Assembly: GCA_964520325.1 (NCBI GenBank) | Contig: CAZFOB010000020.1 | Span: 1-63,634 of the forward strand | Length of the DNA stretch: 63,634 bases | Direction of reading: 5' to 3' | DNA from: CAZFOB01 sp964520325 | Lineage (GTDB): Bacteria > Actinomycetota > JAICYB01 | Program-made: the position numbers and the translations under genes | Notes under the pieces: model-generated | What the model saw: the letters and a program-made list of their open reading frames with translations, nothing else | Databases searched by the model: none | Told to the model about the DNA's origin: nothing | Part shown: in pieces, positions 1-8,318 of the stretch | Layout of the letters: each line of letters opens with the position of its first letter | Position numbering within the stretch: the first letter of the stretch is position 1

Positions 1-114
1 GAGCCGGCACCGACGCAGGCGTTCCCGTCCGACCGTCCGGCCGCTCCCGAGGCGGGCGAGCCGGCACCGACGTGGGTGTTCCCGTTCGACCGTCCGGCCG
101 CTCCCGAGGCGGGC
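1..114 (+). repeat. Two tandem 57-bp repeats
   Basis: Positions 1-57 and 58-114 are near-identical 57-bp units in phase with the reading frame, each coding 19 residues. More copies may lie upstream, outside the window. The differences cluster at three codons in the middle of the unit. Confidence 0.85.
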
Positions 115-819
115 GACAACCAGGCTCTCGCCGTCAACACCGAGGACGGTTTGACCGTCTACGACGTCGCGTTCGCCTTGGTGTGGGCGGCCGGCGACGG
201 AGTGCTCAACACCAACGAGGCGTACGCGTTCGCGCGGTGCACCGCCTGCCGGACGGTGGCGGTCGCCTTCCAGGTCGTCCTGGTGCTCGGCGAAGCGAAC
301 CTCGTCGTCCCACAGAACCTGGCGGGGGCGGTGAACTACATCTGCGTGGAGTGTGTGACGTACGCGCTGGCGACGCAGCTGGTCGTGAAGCTGTCGGGGC
401 CGCTCAGCGAGCAGAGTAGTGCCGAGCTGTCCGCGCTGTGGGAGGAGATCGGCGGATTTGGGAGGTCGATCGAGGGCGAACCCCTGTCCGAGCTACAGTC
501 TGCTCTGACCGAATACGAGCGGCGCATCCTCGACATCATCCGTGCGGACCCGGCAGCTGCACCTGGTAGTGACCCCGAAGCGCCGGTTGGTGAGCCGAGC
601 GCGTCGCCGACCGGCACGGACTCGCCGGCCGGATCGAGCACCGCGTCGCCGACCGGCACGGACTCGCCGGCCGGATCGAGCACCGCGTCGCCATCGAGCA
701 CCGCGACGCCGACCGCGACGCCATCGAGCACCGGAGAGGGCAGTTCGACCGAGCCGACGCCCGAGCCGAGCTCCTTGCCGTCCGCCCGAGCGACTCCCTC
801 CGCGACGACGAGCCCATGA
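1..819 (+). CDS. C-terminal part of repeat-bearing secreted actinobacterial protein (5' end outside window)
   Basis: The frame is open from the first base, so the gene begins upstream of the window. It opens with two 19-residue repeats (EPAPTQAFPSDRPAAPEAG and a variant). A conserved block follows that starts DNQALAVNTEDG and contains two CxxC pairs (CTAC, CVEC). I recognise this block from the C-terminus of actinobacterial proteins often annotated as peptide zinc metalloprotease or M50-associated. No protease motif is present in this part. The last 90 residues are Ser/Thr/Pro-rich with a 14-residue tandem repeat, a low-complexity tail that suggests an extracytoplasmic location. The function is unknown. 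Confidence 0.6.
   Translation, partial: EPAPTQAFPSDRPAAPEAGEPAPTWVFPFDRPAAPEAGDNQALAVNTEDGLTVYDVAFALVWAAGDGVLNTNEAYAFARCTACRTVAVAFQVVLVLGEANLVVPQNLAGAVNYICVECVTYALATQLVVKLSGPLSEQSSAELSALWEEIGGFGRSIEGEPLSELQSALTEYERRILDIIRADPAAAPGSDPEAPVGEPSASPTGTDSPAGSSTASPTGTDSPAGSSTASPSSTATPTATPSSTGEGSSTEPTPEPSSLPSARATPSATTSP
601..684 (+). repeat. Two tandem 42-bp repeats coding Ser/Thr/Pro tail
   Basis: Positions 601-642 and 643-684 are identical 42-bp units, each coding the 14 residues ASPTGTDSPAGSST. They extend the low-complexity tail of the gene ending at 819. Expansion by slippage or unequal exchange is the simplest origin. Confidence 0.85.
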
Positions 820-821
820 GG

Positions 822-902
822 TGACCTCCGATGTTCCGGGTCGAGGTCGATGCGCCGCAGGTCGAGAGCTTCGGACCGCCGGCAACCCCAGAGCAGCCGT
901 AC
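822..902 (-). pseudogene. Possible tyrosine-recombinase remnant
   Basis: On the minus strand, 27 codons read as VRLLWGCRRSEALDL followed by RRIDLDPEH. This resembles box I of phage-type integrases (LLxTGxRRSEALxLRxxDxD), including the catalytic Arg context. No further recombinase sequence is readable on either side, and the downstream end abuts the stop of the previous gene. If real, it is a scrap of a lost integrase. A chance match in GC-rich DNA cannot be excluded. Confidence 0.3.
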
Positions 903-1060
903 GGGGTCTGACCAGAGGCTTGCCTGACAATCCCGCTTCCTAGCCACGGCAACTCCTCGCTCAGCAAAGTAAATGGGCCCAATCGGGAAGCGGGCCGAGA
1001 TCCAGGTGGCCGGGAGGCCCAGACTCGAAACCAGGCTGGCGCCTCGAACGTTGGAGACGT

Positions 1061-1660
1061 ATGCGCCACGCCGCAGTCGGTCTCGGATTGTTCATCTTTT
1101 CCGCGTGTGGTCGCGAAGGCGCAGTCCTCACTGCGTCGGGGTCCCCTTCGACCGTAAGTCCCGGCGCTACGATCGAAGCACCGACGCAAGCGCGGCCGCC
1201 CGTCCGTCCCGCCGATCCGTCGGCGGAACCCAGTCTGGTTTGCCGGAATAGCCTCGACCCCGCCTGCGGTTCCTTCTACTGGGATCCTCAGCCAGACCGG
1301 AACGGACCGCTCACGGTGGAGATCACGTTCTCTCCGCGATCTCCGCGCGTCGGCGAGCAGATCGTGCTCAAGATCCGGGTGAGGGACGACACGGGACCGG
1401 CGTATGCGTCGCGGGGGGTGTACGGCGAGCACGCGTTCAGCGCCGGACCGTCATGCGGTGGTCCGGCGGAGCGGTATGGGCCGTGGGCGCCGCCAACGAA
1501 GGTGCCGTTCGACAAGACCGGCTACTACAAGGCGTCATACGACAAGTCAGGTCGTTACACCGTGTCTTTCACATACGACTCCGGGCAATGCAACTACAAG
1601 GGTTACGACCCGTACGCCGGGGAAGGAACCGGTGAGGTCGTCGTGGTCGTCACTGCGTAG
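1061..1660 (+). CDS. Putative lipoprotein of unknown function
   Basis: This is a 199-residue protein with a short signal peptide ending in a lipobox (FSAC, lipidated Cys16), then a Ser/Thr/Pro-rich linker, so it should be anchored on the outer face of the membrane. The body contains scattered Cys residues and many Tyr and Gly, ending in a beta-rich segment (RYTVSFTY, GEVVVVVTA). I do not recognise a family. The ATG is preceded by GGAG at about 5 bases. Positions 903-1060 upstream hold no gene that I can support. The 3' end overlaps the convergent thioesterase gene by 11 bp. Confidence 0.7.
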   Translation: MRHAAVGLGLFIFSACGREGAVLTASGSPSTVSPGATIEAPTQARPPVRPADPSAEPSLVCRNSLDPACGSFYWDPQPDRNGPLTVEITFSPRSPRVGEQIVLKIRVRDDTGPAYASRGVYGEHAFSAGPSCGGPAERYGPWAPPTKVPFDKTGYYKASYDKSGRYTVSFTYDSGQCNYKGYDPYAGEGTGEVVVVVTA

Positions 1661-2069
1661 AGGCGTCTCCGTACCCCTCGAGCGCGAGCCGCATGTCAGG
1701 AGGGATCGGCTCCTTGCCTCCGTCTTTCAGGTCCACGAAGACGTGGCGGAGATGTCCCACGGCGATCGGATCGCCGGCGCGCGACACGTCGTAGCGCGTG
1801 GCGAGAGAGGTTGTCCCGAGCTTCTCGACGGTCACGTAGACGTCCAGCTCGTCGTCGAAACGGGCGGGCTTCAGGTAACGTACACGCGCTTCGGCCACGA
1901 CGATGTCGAGACCGAACTTCTCGAGAGCGGCGTCGTAGCTGCCGAAGGCTTCACGCCAGAGCTCGGTGATCGAGACGTCGAAGAAGACGAGATAGTTCGA
2001 GTTGAACACCGCACCCTGCGCATCGCACTCGTTGTACCGGACGCGAAGCCGATGGACGAACGGCGGCAC
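1650..2069 (-). CDS. Hot-dog acyl-CoA thioesterase, YbgC/FcbC type
   Basis: This 139-residue protein matches the 4-hydroxybenzoyl-CoA thioesterase/YbgC fold. The N-terminus reads RVRYNECDAQGAVFNSNY, with the catalytic Asp16 and the following Gly of the family signature. It should hydrolyse an acyl-CoA in the cytoplasm; the substrate is unknown. The GTG start shares one base with the TAG stop of the upstream MOSC gene, so the two are probably co-transcribed and translationally coupled. Confidence 0.85.
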   Translation of the reverse strand: MPPFVHRLRVRYNECDAQGAVFNSNYLVFFDVSITELWREAFGSYDAALEKFGLDIVVAEARVRYLKPARFDDELDVYVTVEKLGTTSLATRYDVSRAGDPIAVGHLRHVFVDLKDGGKEPIPPDMRLALEGYGDASTQ

Positions 2070-2908
2070 TACTCGAACTCGATAGCGTCACCGACGCGGA
2101 TGGTCCCACCCGACGCGACCATCGCGTAGATCCCGGCGCACGGCAAGGTGCCGATGATCTTCGTGTCCTGCATGTTGTGCCGCGCGGCCGAACGCAGCAC
2201 GTTCGAGTCCTTGGGGAGGTCGTCCTGAGGCAGCGTCGTCATCACGCAGCGGGGCACGGGCATGAGCGTCCGCAGCTCGATACCTCCGATGCGAACGACT
2301 TTCCAATCGTTCTCGACGAAGCCGTCTGCGCCGTCGACCTCGATCACGATGTTCGGACGGAAGCGCCGGACGTCGAACAGCGAATCTGGTTCGCGGCGCT
2401 GGAACTCCTCGAGCGTGTTGGTCGTCATGAAATGGATGGCTGCGGCGTCGAAGAAGTCGCCGGGTGAAGCGAGCGACGCGGGGACATCGATGATGGCTTC
2501 ACCCGCATGTTCCTCGCCCGTGGCGGGCCCGTACATGTCGGTGCCCTTCGACTCGTCCCACACCTCTTCGTAAACCGCGTCGGCGGGCGCGGTTGCCGAC
2601 AATTCGACGCGTCGTCCGATGACCTCCGATAGCAGCTCGGAGAGTCCGGGCTCGTCGGTTGTGTGCGTTGAACCATCTGGAAAGGTCACGCTCGCAAGGC
2701 CGGGGCGTTCGAGGTGGGCTCGGAAGCGGAACAGGTCGCCCCACAGGTCGTACCGTTTCGCGCTGCACACCTTGCCGGTCTGCTCGTCGACGAGCGCGAA
2801 CGACCGGTCACCGACGACGCCGTGCGCCCCGATCTCGGTCTCGTCGATCCGTTCGCCGAGCATCGACTTGACCGGGTATCGCCAAAGCTCAGTGACGCGT
2901 GCGTCCAT
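2069..2908 (-). CDS. MOSC domain-containing protein
   Basis: The first part is the MOSC N-terminal beta-barrel domain (VTELWRYPVKSMLGE, GVVGDRSFALVD). The MOSC domain follows and carries the conserved Cys221 in PRCVMTT. MOSC proteins are molybdenum-cofactor sulfurase C-terminal-like enzymes that bind Moco or pyridoxal-linked sulfur, and bacterial members act as N-hydroxylated-compound reductases or sulfur carriers. The usual family length is about 270-290 residues; this one has 279. It is the first gene of a two-gene unit with the thioesterase. Confidence 0.85.
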   Translation of the reverse strand: MDARVTELWRYPVKSMLGERIDETEIGAHGVVGDRSFALVDEQTGKVCSAKRYDLWGDLFRFRAHLERPGLASVTFPDGSTHTTDEPGLSELLSEVIGRRVELSATAPADAVYEEVWDESKGTDMYGPATGEEHAGEAIIDVPASLASPGDFFDAAAIHFMTTNTLEEFQRREPDSLFDVRRFRPNIVIEVDGADGFVENDWKVVRIGGIELRTLMPVPRCVMTTLPQDDLPKDSNVLRSAARHNMQDTKIIGTLPCAGIYAMVASGGTIRVGDAIEFE

Positions 2909-2960
2909 GTGAGTTCACGCTACCAATCGGGTACGTTCACCTGCGTTGATGAAGGTCTCG

Positions 2961-3755
2961 CTACCAGCTGAACGTCTGGCCGCCGTTGGCGCGCCAGATC
3001 GCGCCGGTGCAAAACTTCGCGGCGTCGGAGATGAGGTACTGCATCAGGTACGCCTGGTCCTCGGGATCGCCGACGATGCCGAGTGGTGACTGCTTCTTCA
3101 TCGATTCGACGAACTGGTCGTAGTACTCGGTGTTGACCTTCCCGTCAGGCCCGACGAGATGGCGCTCCGTGAACGCTGTGATCGTTGCGCCGGGGGCTAT
3201 CGCATTGACGCGGATGCCGTTGCGTCCCACTTCGAGCGCGAGGGTCTTCGTGAGCATCGCGACGCCCGCCTTCGTCATCGCGTACAGGCCGTAGCGCTTG
3301 GCCGGGGCGTCGATGCCGGACGACGTCACGTTGATGATCGAGCCCGACCCCTGCGACGCCATCACGCGCACGGCCGCCTGACAGCCGAAGAACACGCCCT
3401 TGAGGTTCACCGCGATGATCTTGTCGAGTTCGTCCTCGGTGGCTTCGGAGATGAAACGGTCGAGCGGGATGCCGGCGATGTTGCACATGGCGTCCAGACG
3501 GCCGAAGTTCTCGACGGCCGCATCCACGGCTGCGTCGACGTCGGCCTTCTTCGCGACGTTGCACGCCACGCTGATCGCGTTGGCACCGATCTCCTCGGCA
3601 ACCTTGCGCGCGCCGGCTTCGTCGAGGTCGGCGCACACGACCTTCGCGCCGCCGGCCCCGAGCACCTTCGCGGTGGCTGCGCCGATCCCGGAGGCCGCGC
3701 CGGTGATGACGGCCACCTTGCCGCCGACGTCGAAAGGGTGCTGAGATTGACCCAT
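2961..3755 (-). CDS. Short-chain dehydrogenase/reductase (SDR)
   Basis: This is a 264-residue classical SDR. The cofactor motif TGAASGIG is at 18-25, Asp41-42 follow the second strand (CADLD, an NAD preference), NIAG is at 92-95, the catalytic Ser is about 145, and Tyr158/Lys162 sit in YAMTK. The frame is open further upstream, but the ATG at 3755 matches the family N-terminus and lies just after a good promoter (TTGACG-N17-TATACT), giving a very short leader. The substrate is unknown; the many steroid genes nearby make a hydroxysteroid or hydroxyacyl-CoA plausible. Confidence 0.85.
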   Translation of the reverse strand: MGQSQHPFDVGGKVAVITGAASGIGAATAKVLGAGGAKVVCADLDEAGARKVAEEIGANAISVACNVAKKADVDAAVDAAVENFGRLDAMCNIAGIPLDRFISEATEDELDKIIAVNLKGVFFGCQAAVRVMASQGSGSIINVTSSGIDAPAKRYGLYAMTKAGVAMLTKTLALEVGRNGIRVNAIAPGATITAFTERHLVGPDGKVNTEYYDQFVESMKKQSPLGIVGDPEDQAYLMQYLISDAAKFCTGAIWRANGGQTFSW

Positions 3756-3765
3756 GAACGTGTGG

Positions 3766-3794
3766 AGTATAGGATTCAATATCTCGACCGTCAA
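3766..3794 (-). promoter_or_regulatory. Sigma-70-type promoter for the SDR gene
   Basis: On the minus strand a TTGACG -35 (3789-3794) and a TATACT -10 (3766-3771) are separated by exactly 17 bases. Transcription would begin about 3-4 bases before the ATG at 3755, so the transcript is almost leaderless. The same 58-bp gap also has to serve the divergent FMN reductase. Confidence 0.65.
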
Positions 3795-3813
3795 TTCGAA
3801 ATAGCGAACAACT

Positions 3814-4383
3814 ATGACCAAGCCGTTCATCGTGGGGATCGGCGGAACCACCCGCGCCGAGTCGGGAACCGAGCTCGCGGTGCGCAACGTCCTCGCGCAC
3901 TGCGAGGAGCTGGGGGCGCAGACCAAGCTGTGGAGCGGTCCCGACCTCGAGCAGCTCCCGTTCTACGCTCCGGAGCGTCCAGAGCGAACAGACGCTGCCA
4001 AACAGCTCATCGGGGACCTCCGGCGCGCCGACGGGGTCGTGATCGGTTCGTCGTCGTATCACGGCACGATCTCCGGCCTCATCAAGAACGCCCTCGACTA
4101 CACGCAGGACATGATGAAAGACGACCAGCCTTACTTCGCGGGACGTCCCGTCGGTCTTCTCGCAACCGGTGCGGGCTGGCAGGGAGTTGTCGCAACGCTC
4201 GAGCACCTTCGGACGATGGTTCACTCGCTGCGAGGATGGCCGACGCCACTCGGCGGCGCGATCAACACGCTGGAGAAGGCGTTCGGTCCCGACGGCGAGC
4301 CGCTCGACGAGAAGGTCTCCTTTCAGCTGAAGACGATCGCCGAAGAAGTCCTCACGTTCGTCGAGCGCTTCGCTACGAACTGA
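3814..4383 (+). CDS. NAD(P)H-dependent FMN reductase family protein
   Basis: This 189-residue flavodoxin-like protein begins FIVGIGGTTRAESGTE, the FMN phosphate-binding loop of the FMN_red family (GSxRxxS type). The second family block reads DGVVIGSSSYHGTISGLIKNALDY. It should reduce FMN or a quinone-type acceptor with NAD(P)H. It is transcribed divergently from the SDR at 2961-3755, a common pairing that may supply reduced flavin. No transit or membrane segment is visible. Confidence 0.85.
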   Translation: MTKPFIVGIGGTTRAESGTELAVRNVLAHCEELGAQTKLWSGPDLEQLPFYAPERPERTDAAKQLIGDLRRADGVVIGSSSYHGTISGLIKNALDYTQDMMKDDQPYFAGRPVGLLATGAGWQGVVATLEHLRTMVHSLRGWPTPLGGAINTLEKAFGPDGEPLDEKVSFQLKTIAEEVLTFVERFATN

Positions 4384-4422
4384 TCGCGACCTTCGTCATC
4401 GCATCCGTCTCCGCATCGTCGG

Positions 4423-4854
4423 CTATGTCACGGTGACCGTTACTGCCATCCCATCGTCGTAGTGGCCGGCCTGGTGGCAGCCGATGATGGTCTCGCCGCG
4501 CTCGTCGAATGTGTGGGTGATCCTTCCCGTCTCGTTGGGCTCCAGCGTGATGGCTCCCTCTTCGCCGCCCATCTTCCCATCGCCGTGATGCTGCTCCTCG
4601 GCCATCTCCATCTGCTCCTCATGTCCCTTCTGGGTCATCGCGTCACCGATGAACGCGTCGTGCCGCGCTGTGCCGCGATTCATGAATCGGAAAGCGACGG
4701 TGTCCCCTCGCTTTACCTCGAGCGTGTCTGGTTCGAAATGGTTGTCGCGCATCTGGATCACGACGGTGCGGTCGGCGTCCCGAGTGACTTGGTCCGCGGC
4801 CTGAGAGCAGGACGCGAACGCAAGCATCGCCATGATCAAACCGATCATCCTCAT
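4423..4854 (-). CDS. Cupredoxin-domain lipoprotein, putative copper-binding
   Basis: This 143-residue exported lipoprotein has a signal peptide ending LAFASC with lipidated Cys16. The domain is a small blue-copper fold: His65 and then Cys126-x4-His131-x4-Met136 give a type-1 copper ligand set. A Met/His-rich insert at 72-95 (including MEMAEEQHHGDGKM) could bind additional copper. It starts 2 bases after the stop of the copper ATPase gene and is the last gene of the csoR-copA operon. It probably receives or buffers copper on the outer face of the membrane. Confidence 0.85.
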   Translation of the reverse strand: MRMIGLIMAMLAFASCSQAADQVTRDADRTVVIQMRDNHFEPDTLEVKRGDTVAFRFMNRGTARHDAFIGDAMTQKGHEEQMEMAEEQHHGDGKMGGEEGAITLEPNETGRITHTFDERGETIIGCHQAGHYDDGMAVTVTVT

Positions 4855-4856
4855 CG

Positions 4857-7541
4857 TCAGCTCTCTTTCTGGTGATGTCCTGCCGGGACGGCGCCGGCGT
4901 ACTGCTCGGGTTCGGCCTCGAAGGCGTCGGCGCAACCCTGTCCGCAGAACCAGTAGGTCTCGGCTTCGTGGGTGCGTGTGATCGCGCCGTCCGGATCTAC
5001 GGTCATGCCGCACACGGGATCGATCGCCATCTCGCGAGGTTGCGCGACCTCGACCTTCGGCTCCACGTCTGCGACGGACGGCGTTGTCAGCGCCGCCGCA
5101 CTCCACCGGCGCAGCCGGTTCGCGTTGGTGACAACCGAGATCGAGGAGAGCGACATCGCTCCCGCCGCGATCATCGGGCTCAGGCGCAATCCGGTTAACG
5201 GGAACAGCACGCCGGCCGCGACCGGGATGCCGACGGTGTTGTAGACGAACGCGAGGAACAGGTTCTGGCGGATGTTCCGCATCGTCGCCTTGCTCAGTTC
5301 GATCGCCGCGACGACACCCCGAAGATCGCCGGAGATGAGCGTGACGTCGGAAGCCTCGATCGCGACATCGGTCCCGGTGCCGATCGCGATCCCGACGTCG
5401 GCACGCGCGAGGGCCGGAGCGTCGTTGATCCCGTCTCCCACCATGCCGACGACTTTGCCTTCGGCCTGGATGCGTCCGATCTCGCTGGCCTTGTCCTGCG
5501 GGAGCACCTCGGCCACGACGCGCTCGATGCCGACCTGGCGCGCGATCGCGGCGGCCGTCCGGCGGTTGTCGCCGGTCATCATGATCACTTCGAGCCCCAT
5601 CGTCTTGAGTGCGGCGATGGCTGCCGCTGAGCTCTCCTTGATCGTGTCGGCTACGGCGACGACACCTGCCGGTGACCCGTCGACGGCTACGAGCATCGGA
5701 GTCTTGCCACCCTCGGCCAGGCGCTCGGCGACCGTGACGAGGGATGAAGCATCCACTCCGGCATCCTCGAGCAGCTTCTCGTTGCCCGCGAGGACGAGCC
5801 GTCCATCGACTCTGCCGGAAACGCCTTTCCCGGTCACCGACTCGAAGTCCGTGACTTCGGTCGGCTCGCTCCCGCGGGCGGTTGCACCGCGCACGATCGC
5901 TTCGCCGAGCGGATGCTCGGATAGCCTCTCCACGGACGCAACGAGACGGACGAGCTCGTCGTCGGTAAACGGCGGGCTCGACACGACGTCGGTCAGCTCG
6001 GGTTTGCCGTTGGTGATCGTCCCCGTCTTGTCGAGGACGACGGTCTGCAGCTTCTGTGCGGTCTCCAGCGCTTCGGCCGAGCGCACCAGGATGCCGTGTG
6101 CGGCGGCGCGTCCGGTGGCGACCATGACCGACAGCGGCGTGGCCAGGCCGAGCGCGCAGGGGCAGGCGATGATGAGCACCGATACCGCCGACACGAGCGC
6201 GCGTGTCAATGACGGCTCCGGGCCCATCACGTACCAGCCGGCGAACGTCCATACCGCGACGAACATCACCGCCGGGGTGAAGTAGCTCGACACCTTGTCC
6301 ACGAGGCGCTGGATGGGCGCCTTCGACGCTTGGGCCTCGCGAACGAGACGGATGATCTGCGCGAGCATCGTCGCGCTGCCGACCTTCGTCGCGCGCATCG
6401 TGAATGCGCCGGTCTGATTGAGCGTCGACCCGATGACGATGTCACCGGCGTCCTTCGTGACGGGGATCGACTCGCCGGTCACCATCGATTCGTCGAGGCT
6501 CGAGCGTCCGTCCACGATCTCGCCGTCGACGGGAACCTTCTCACCGGGACGCACGACGAGGATGTCACCGACCTGTACCTCGGAGATCGGGATCTCGGTC
6601 TCCACGCCGTCGCGGATCACGCGTGCGGTCCGCGGCTGCAGACCGATGAGGGCGCGGATCGCCTCACCGGTACCGGCCTTGGCACGGGCTTCGAGCAGCC
6701 GGCCGAGCAAGATCAGTGTGATGATCACGCCGACGGTCTCGTAGTAGACGCCGCGCAAACCGGGCGGCAGCACGCCGGGCGCAGCCGTCGCGACGAGGCT
6801 GAACACGAACGCGGCCGACGTGCCGAGCGTGATGAGGGCGTTCATCTCGGCGGTTCGGTTGCGGAGCGCGGTCCAGCCCGTGCGGTGGATCGGCCACCCG
6901 GCGATGAACATGACGGGCGCAGTCACCGCAAGCTGGAACCACGGATCGAGGAGCAGCGCCGGCACCCAGTGCGCGTCGAGGAATTCGTGGGCCATCATCG
7001 CGAGGAGCACGGGCGTGCTGAGCACGGCACTCATGGCGAGGCGCCAGACGAGGTCGCGTGCTTCGGCCCTGCGCGACGCTGCTTCGGAGTCGGAGAGGTC
7101 GACGGGAGCATCGGCATCTGCCTCTTCGAACGCGTCTTCGACGGAGCCATCGCCGACAGCCGCGCCGTCTTCATTCGGTTCGACGATGAGCTTGCCGTGC
7201 ACCATGTTCATCCCGCACGCGAAGCCGAACTCGCCCGCCTCGTTCGGACGAAGCGTGACGACGGTCAACGCGTTCGCCGGCAGGTCGAACGACTTGCGGA
7301 AGTCCGAGAACACGACCTGCGACGTGCACTCACCCGCTTCTCGTCGGTCGAAGGTGATACGAAGCGGAACGCCCTGACGCACACGGATCAGACTGGGCGA
7401 GTACGCGCCCTGCACGACGATGTCCACCGTCTGCACGCCGTCCTGAATCTCGGCGAGCTCGGAGCGACGGGGGCCGAAGAAGAACCATGCGCCGAACGCG
7501 GTAACGAGCAGGCCGATCGCCACGACCAGGAGATCGGTCAT
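4857..7541 (-). CDS. copA: Copper-exporting P1B-type ATPase with N-terminal cupredoxin and C-terminal YHS domains
   Basis: This 894-residue P-type ATPase has the actuator TGES near 355, the metal-passage motif CPC near 460, the phosphorylated Asp in DKTGTIT near 504, SEHPLGEA near 543 and GDGINDAPAL in the hinge. The N-terminus is not a CxxC heavy-metal-associated domain. It is one membrane segment plus a cupredoxin-like domain containing ECTSQVVF and FACGMNMVHG (Cys and Met ligands). The C-terminus carries a YHS domain (DPVCGMTVDP, YWFCGQGCADAF). It should export Cu(I). It lies between csoR (4-bp overlap) and the cupredoxin lipoprotein. Confidence 0.93.
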   Translation of the reverse strand: MTDLLVVAIGLLVTAFGAWFFFGPRRSELAEIQDGVQTVDIVVQGAYSPSLIRVRQGVPLRITFDRREAGECTSQVVFSDFRKSFDLPANALTVVTLRPNEAGEFGFACGMNMVHGKLIVEPNEDGAAVGDGSVEDAFEEADADAPVDLSDSEAASRRAEARDLVWRLAMSAVLSTPVLLAMMAHEFLDAHWVPALLLDPWFQLAVTAPVMFIAGWPIHRTGWTALRNRTAEMNALITLGTSAAFVFSLVATAAPGVLPPGLRGVYYETVGVIITLILLGRLLEARAKAGTGEAIRALIGLQPRTARVIRDGVETEIPISEVQVGDILVVRPGEKVPVDGEIVDGRSSLDESMVTGESIPVTKDAGDIVIGSTLNQTGAFTMRATKVGSATMLAQIIRLVREAQASKAPIQRLVDKVSSYFTPAVMFVAVWTFAGWYVMGPEPSLTRALVSAVSVLIIACPCALGLATPLSVMVATGRAAAHGILVRSAEALETAQKLQTVVLDKTGTITNGKPELTDVVSSPPFTDDELVRLVASVERLSEHPLGEAIVRGATARGSEPTEVTDFESVTGKGVSGRVDGRLVLAGNEKLLEDAGVDASSLVTVAERLAEGGKTPMLVAVDGSPAGVVAVADTIKESSAAAIAALKTMGLEVIMMTGDNRRTAAAIARQVGIERVVAEVLPQDKASEIGRIQAEGKVVGMVGDGINDAPALARADVGIAIGTGTDVAIEASDVTLISGDLRGVVAAIELSKATMRNIRQNLFLAFVYNTVGIPVAAGVLFPLTGLRLSPMIAAGAMSLSSISVVTNANRLRRWSAAALTTPSVADVEPKVEVAQPREMAIDPVCGMTVDPDGAITRTHEAETYWFCGQGCADAFEAEPEQYAGAVPAGHHQKES

Positions 7542-7822
7542 GTGCGTACGAGCCGGGCGATCGCGGCGGACGCTTCGGCGATCTTGGCGTCGGCGACCTT
7601 CCCGCCCTCAGCCGCGGCCTGAGCGACGCAGTGCGAGAGATGCTCGTCCATCAACAGCAGCGCGACCGATTGCAGCGCCTTGGTCGCGGCCGATACTTGT
7701 GTGAGGACGTCGATGCAGTAGGCGTCCTCGTCGACCATGCGTTGCAGACCGCGGATCTGTCCTTCGATACGACGGAGACGGACCTTGAGCGCTTCCTTGT
7801 CCTTGCTGTACCCGGCCATCAT
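7538..7822 (-). CDS. csoR: CsoR-family copper-sensing transcriptional repressor
   Basis: This 94-residue all-helical DUF156 protein carries the Cu(I)-binding triad Cys36, His61 and Cys65 (DAYC and DEHLSHC). The N-terminal basic segment RLRRIEGQIRGLQRMV is the DNA-contact region of the family. Apo-CsoR represses and Cu(I) releases it. Two adjacent ATGs (7822 and 7819) are possible; GGGAGG lies 5 bases before the first. It is the first gene of csoR-copA-cupredoxin and sits directly downstream of a CsoR-type operator. Confidence 0.93.
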   Translation of the reverse strand: MMAGYSKDKEALKVRLRRIEGQIRGLQRMVDEDAYCIDVLTQVSAATKALQSVALLLMDEHLSHCVAQAAAEGGKVADAKIAEASAAIARLVRT

Positions 7823-7842
7823 GACCTCCCTCGTTTAATACA

Positions 7843-7859
7843 ATACCCCCCTATAGTAT
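7843..7859. promoter_or_regulatory. CsoR-type operator
   Basis: The sequence ATACCCCCCTATAGTAT has dyad ends (ATAC/GTAT) and the C-rich centre typical of CsoR operators. It lies 20 bp upstream of csoR and 6 bp upstream of the GTG of the divergent membrane-protein gene. It also covers TATAGT (7852-7857), a likely -10 for the plus strand. Both directions are therefore probably copper-inducible. Confidence 0.8.
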
Positions 7860-7865
7860 CACGAA

Positions 7866-8318
7866 GTGGACGGCAGCATGAGGGAGCAGGGGTATCTCGC
7901 AGCGGCGGTGGGGGCGACCGGTGGGGCCGCGATCCTCGGGCTTCCCGCTGCTCTCCTCGCGGCGACCCTCGACTGCGATTCGAACGGCTTCGAGTGTCTC
8001 GGCGTTGGTCTTCTGATCTTTGCGTTGGCCGGTGCTGGGGGCCTCATCGGCGCGGCGCTTGGCTGCTATCTGGCCGTCCGCACGCGCGGCCACGAGGGTG
8101 CGTTCGCGACCTGCGTCTTCCTGATCGCGCTGCTCGTCCCGCTGTCGATGGTCCTCAGCGCGCTCACATCCCTCGTCGAGCAAGTGGCGTCTTATGTGGC
8201 CGGACCCGTCGACGCGTTCTTCGCTCTGGTGACACTGGCCGGGTGGCCACTCGGCGCCCGGCGGCTGGCGTTGTGGTGGCTGGGCCGGCGTCCGTCTACA
8301 TTCACTGCTCTTTCTTGA
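7866..8318 (+). CDS. Four-helix membrane protein of unknown function, divergent to csoR
   Basis: This 150-residue protein has about four hydrophobic segments (near residues 10-30, 45-65, 80-105 and 113-135) and no family I recognise. The GTG at 7866 follows a TATAGT -10 by 8 bases, so the transcript may be leaderless; an in-frame ATG at 7878 is the alternative. It begins next to the CsoR operator, which suggests a copper-linked role, but nothing in the protein is a recognisable metal site except isolated Cys residues in DCDSNGFEC. It overlaps the convergent tetR by 17 bp. Confidence 0.6.
   Translation: MDGSMREQGYLAAAVGATGGAAILGLPAALLAATLDCDSNGFECLGVGLLIFALAGAGGLIGAALGCYLAVRTRGHEGAFATCVFLIALLVPLSMVLSALTSLVEQVASYVAGPVDAFFALVTLAGWPLGARRLALWWLGRRPSTFTALS

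Noticed and set aside
1..114. Possible CRISPR-like repeats at the left edge
   Set aside because: The 57-bp units are in phase with a reading frame, are directly adjacent without spacers and code a peptide repeat.
4855..6252. A long minus-strand frame upstream of the cupredoxin lipoprotein, fused in frame with it
   Set aside because: This part overlaps the copper ATPase in another frame and is Arg-rich nonsense. The real lipoprotein starts at 4854, where the signal peptide and lipobox begin.
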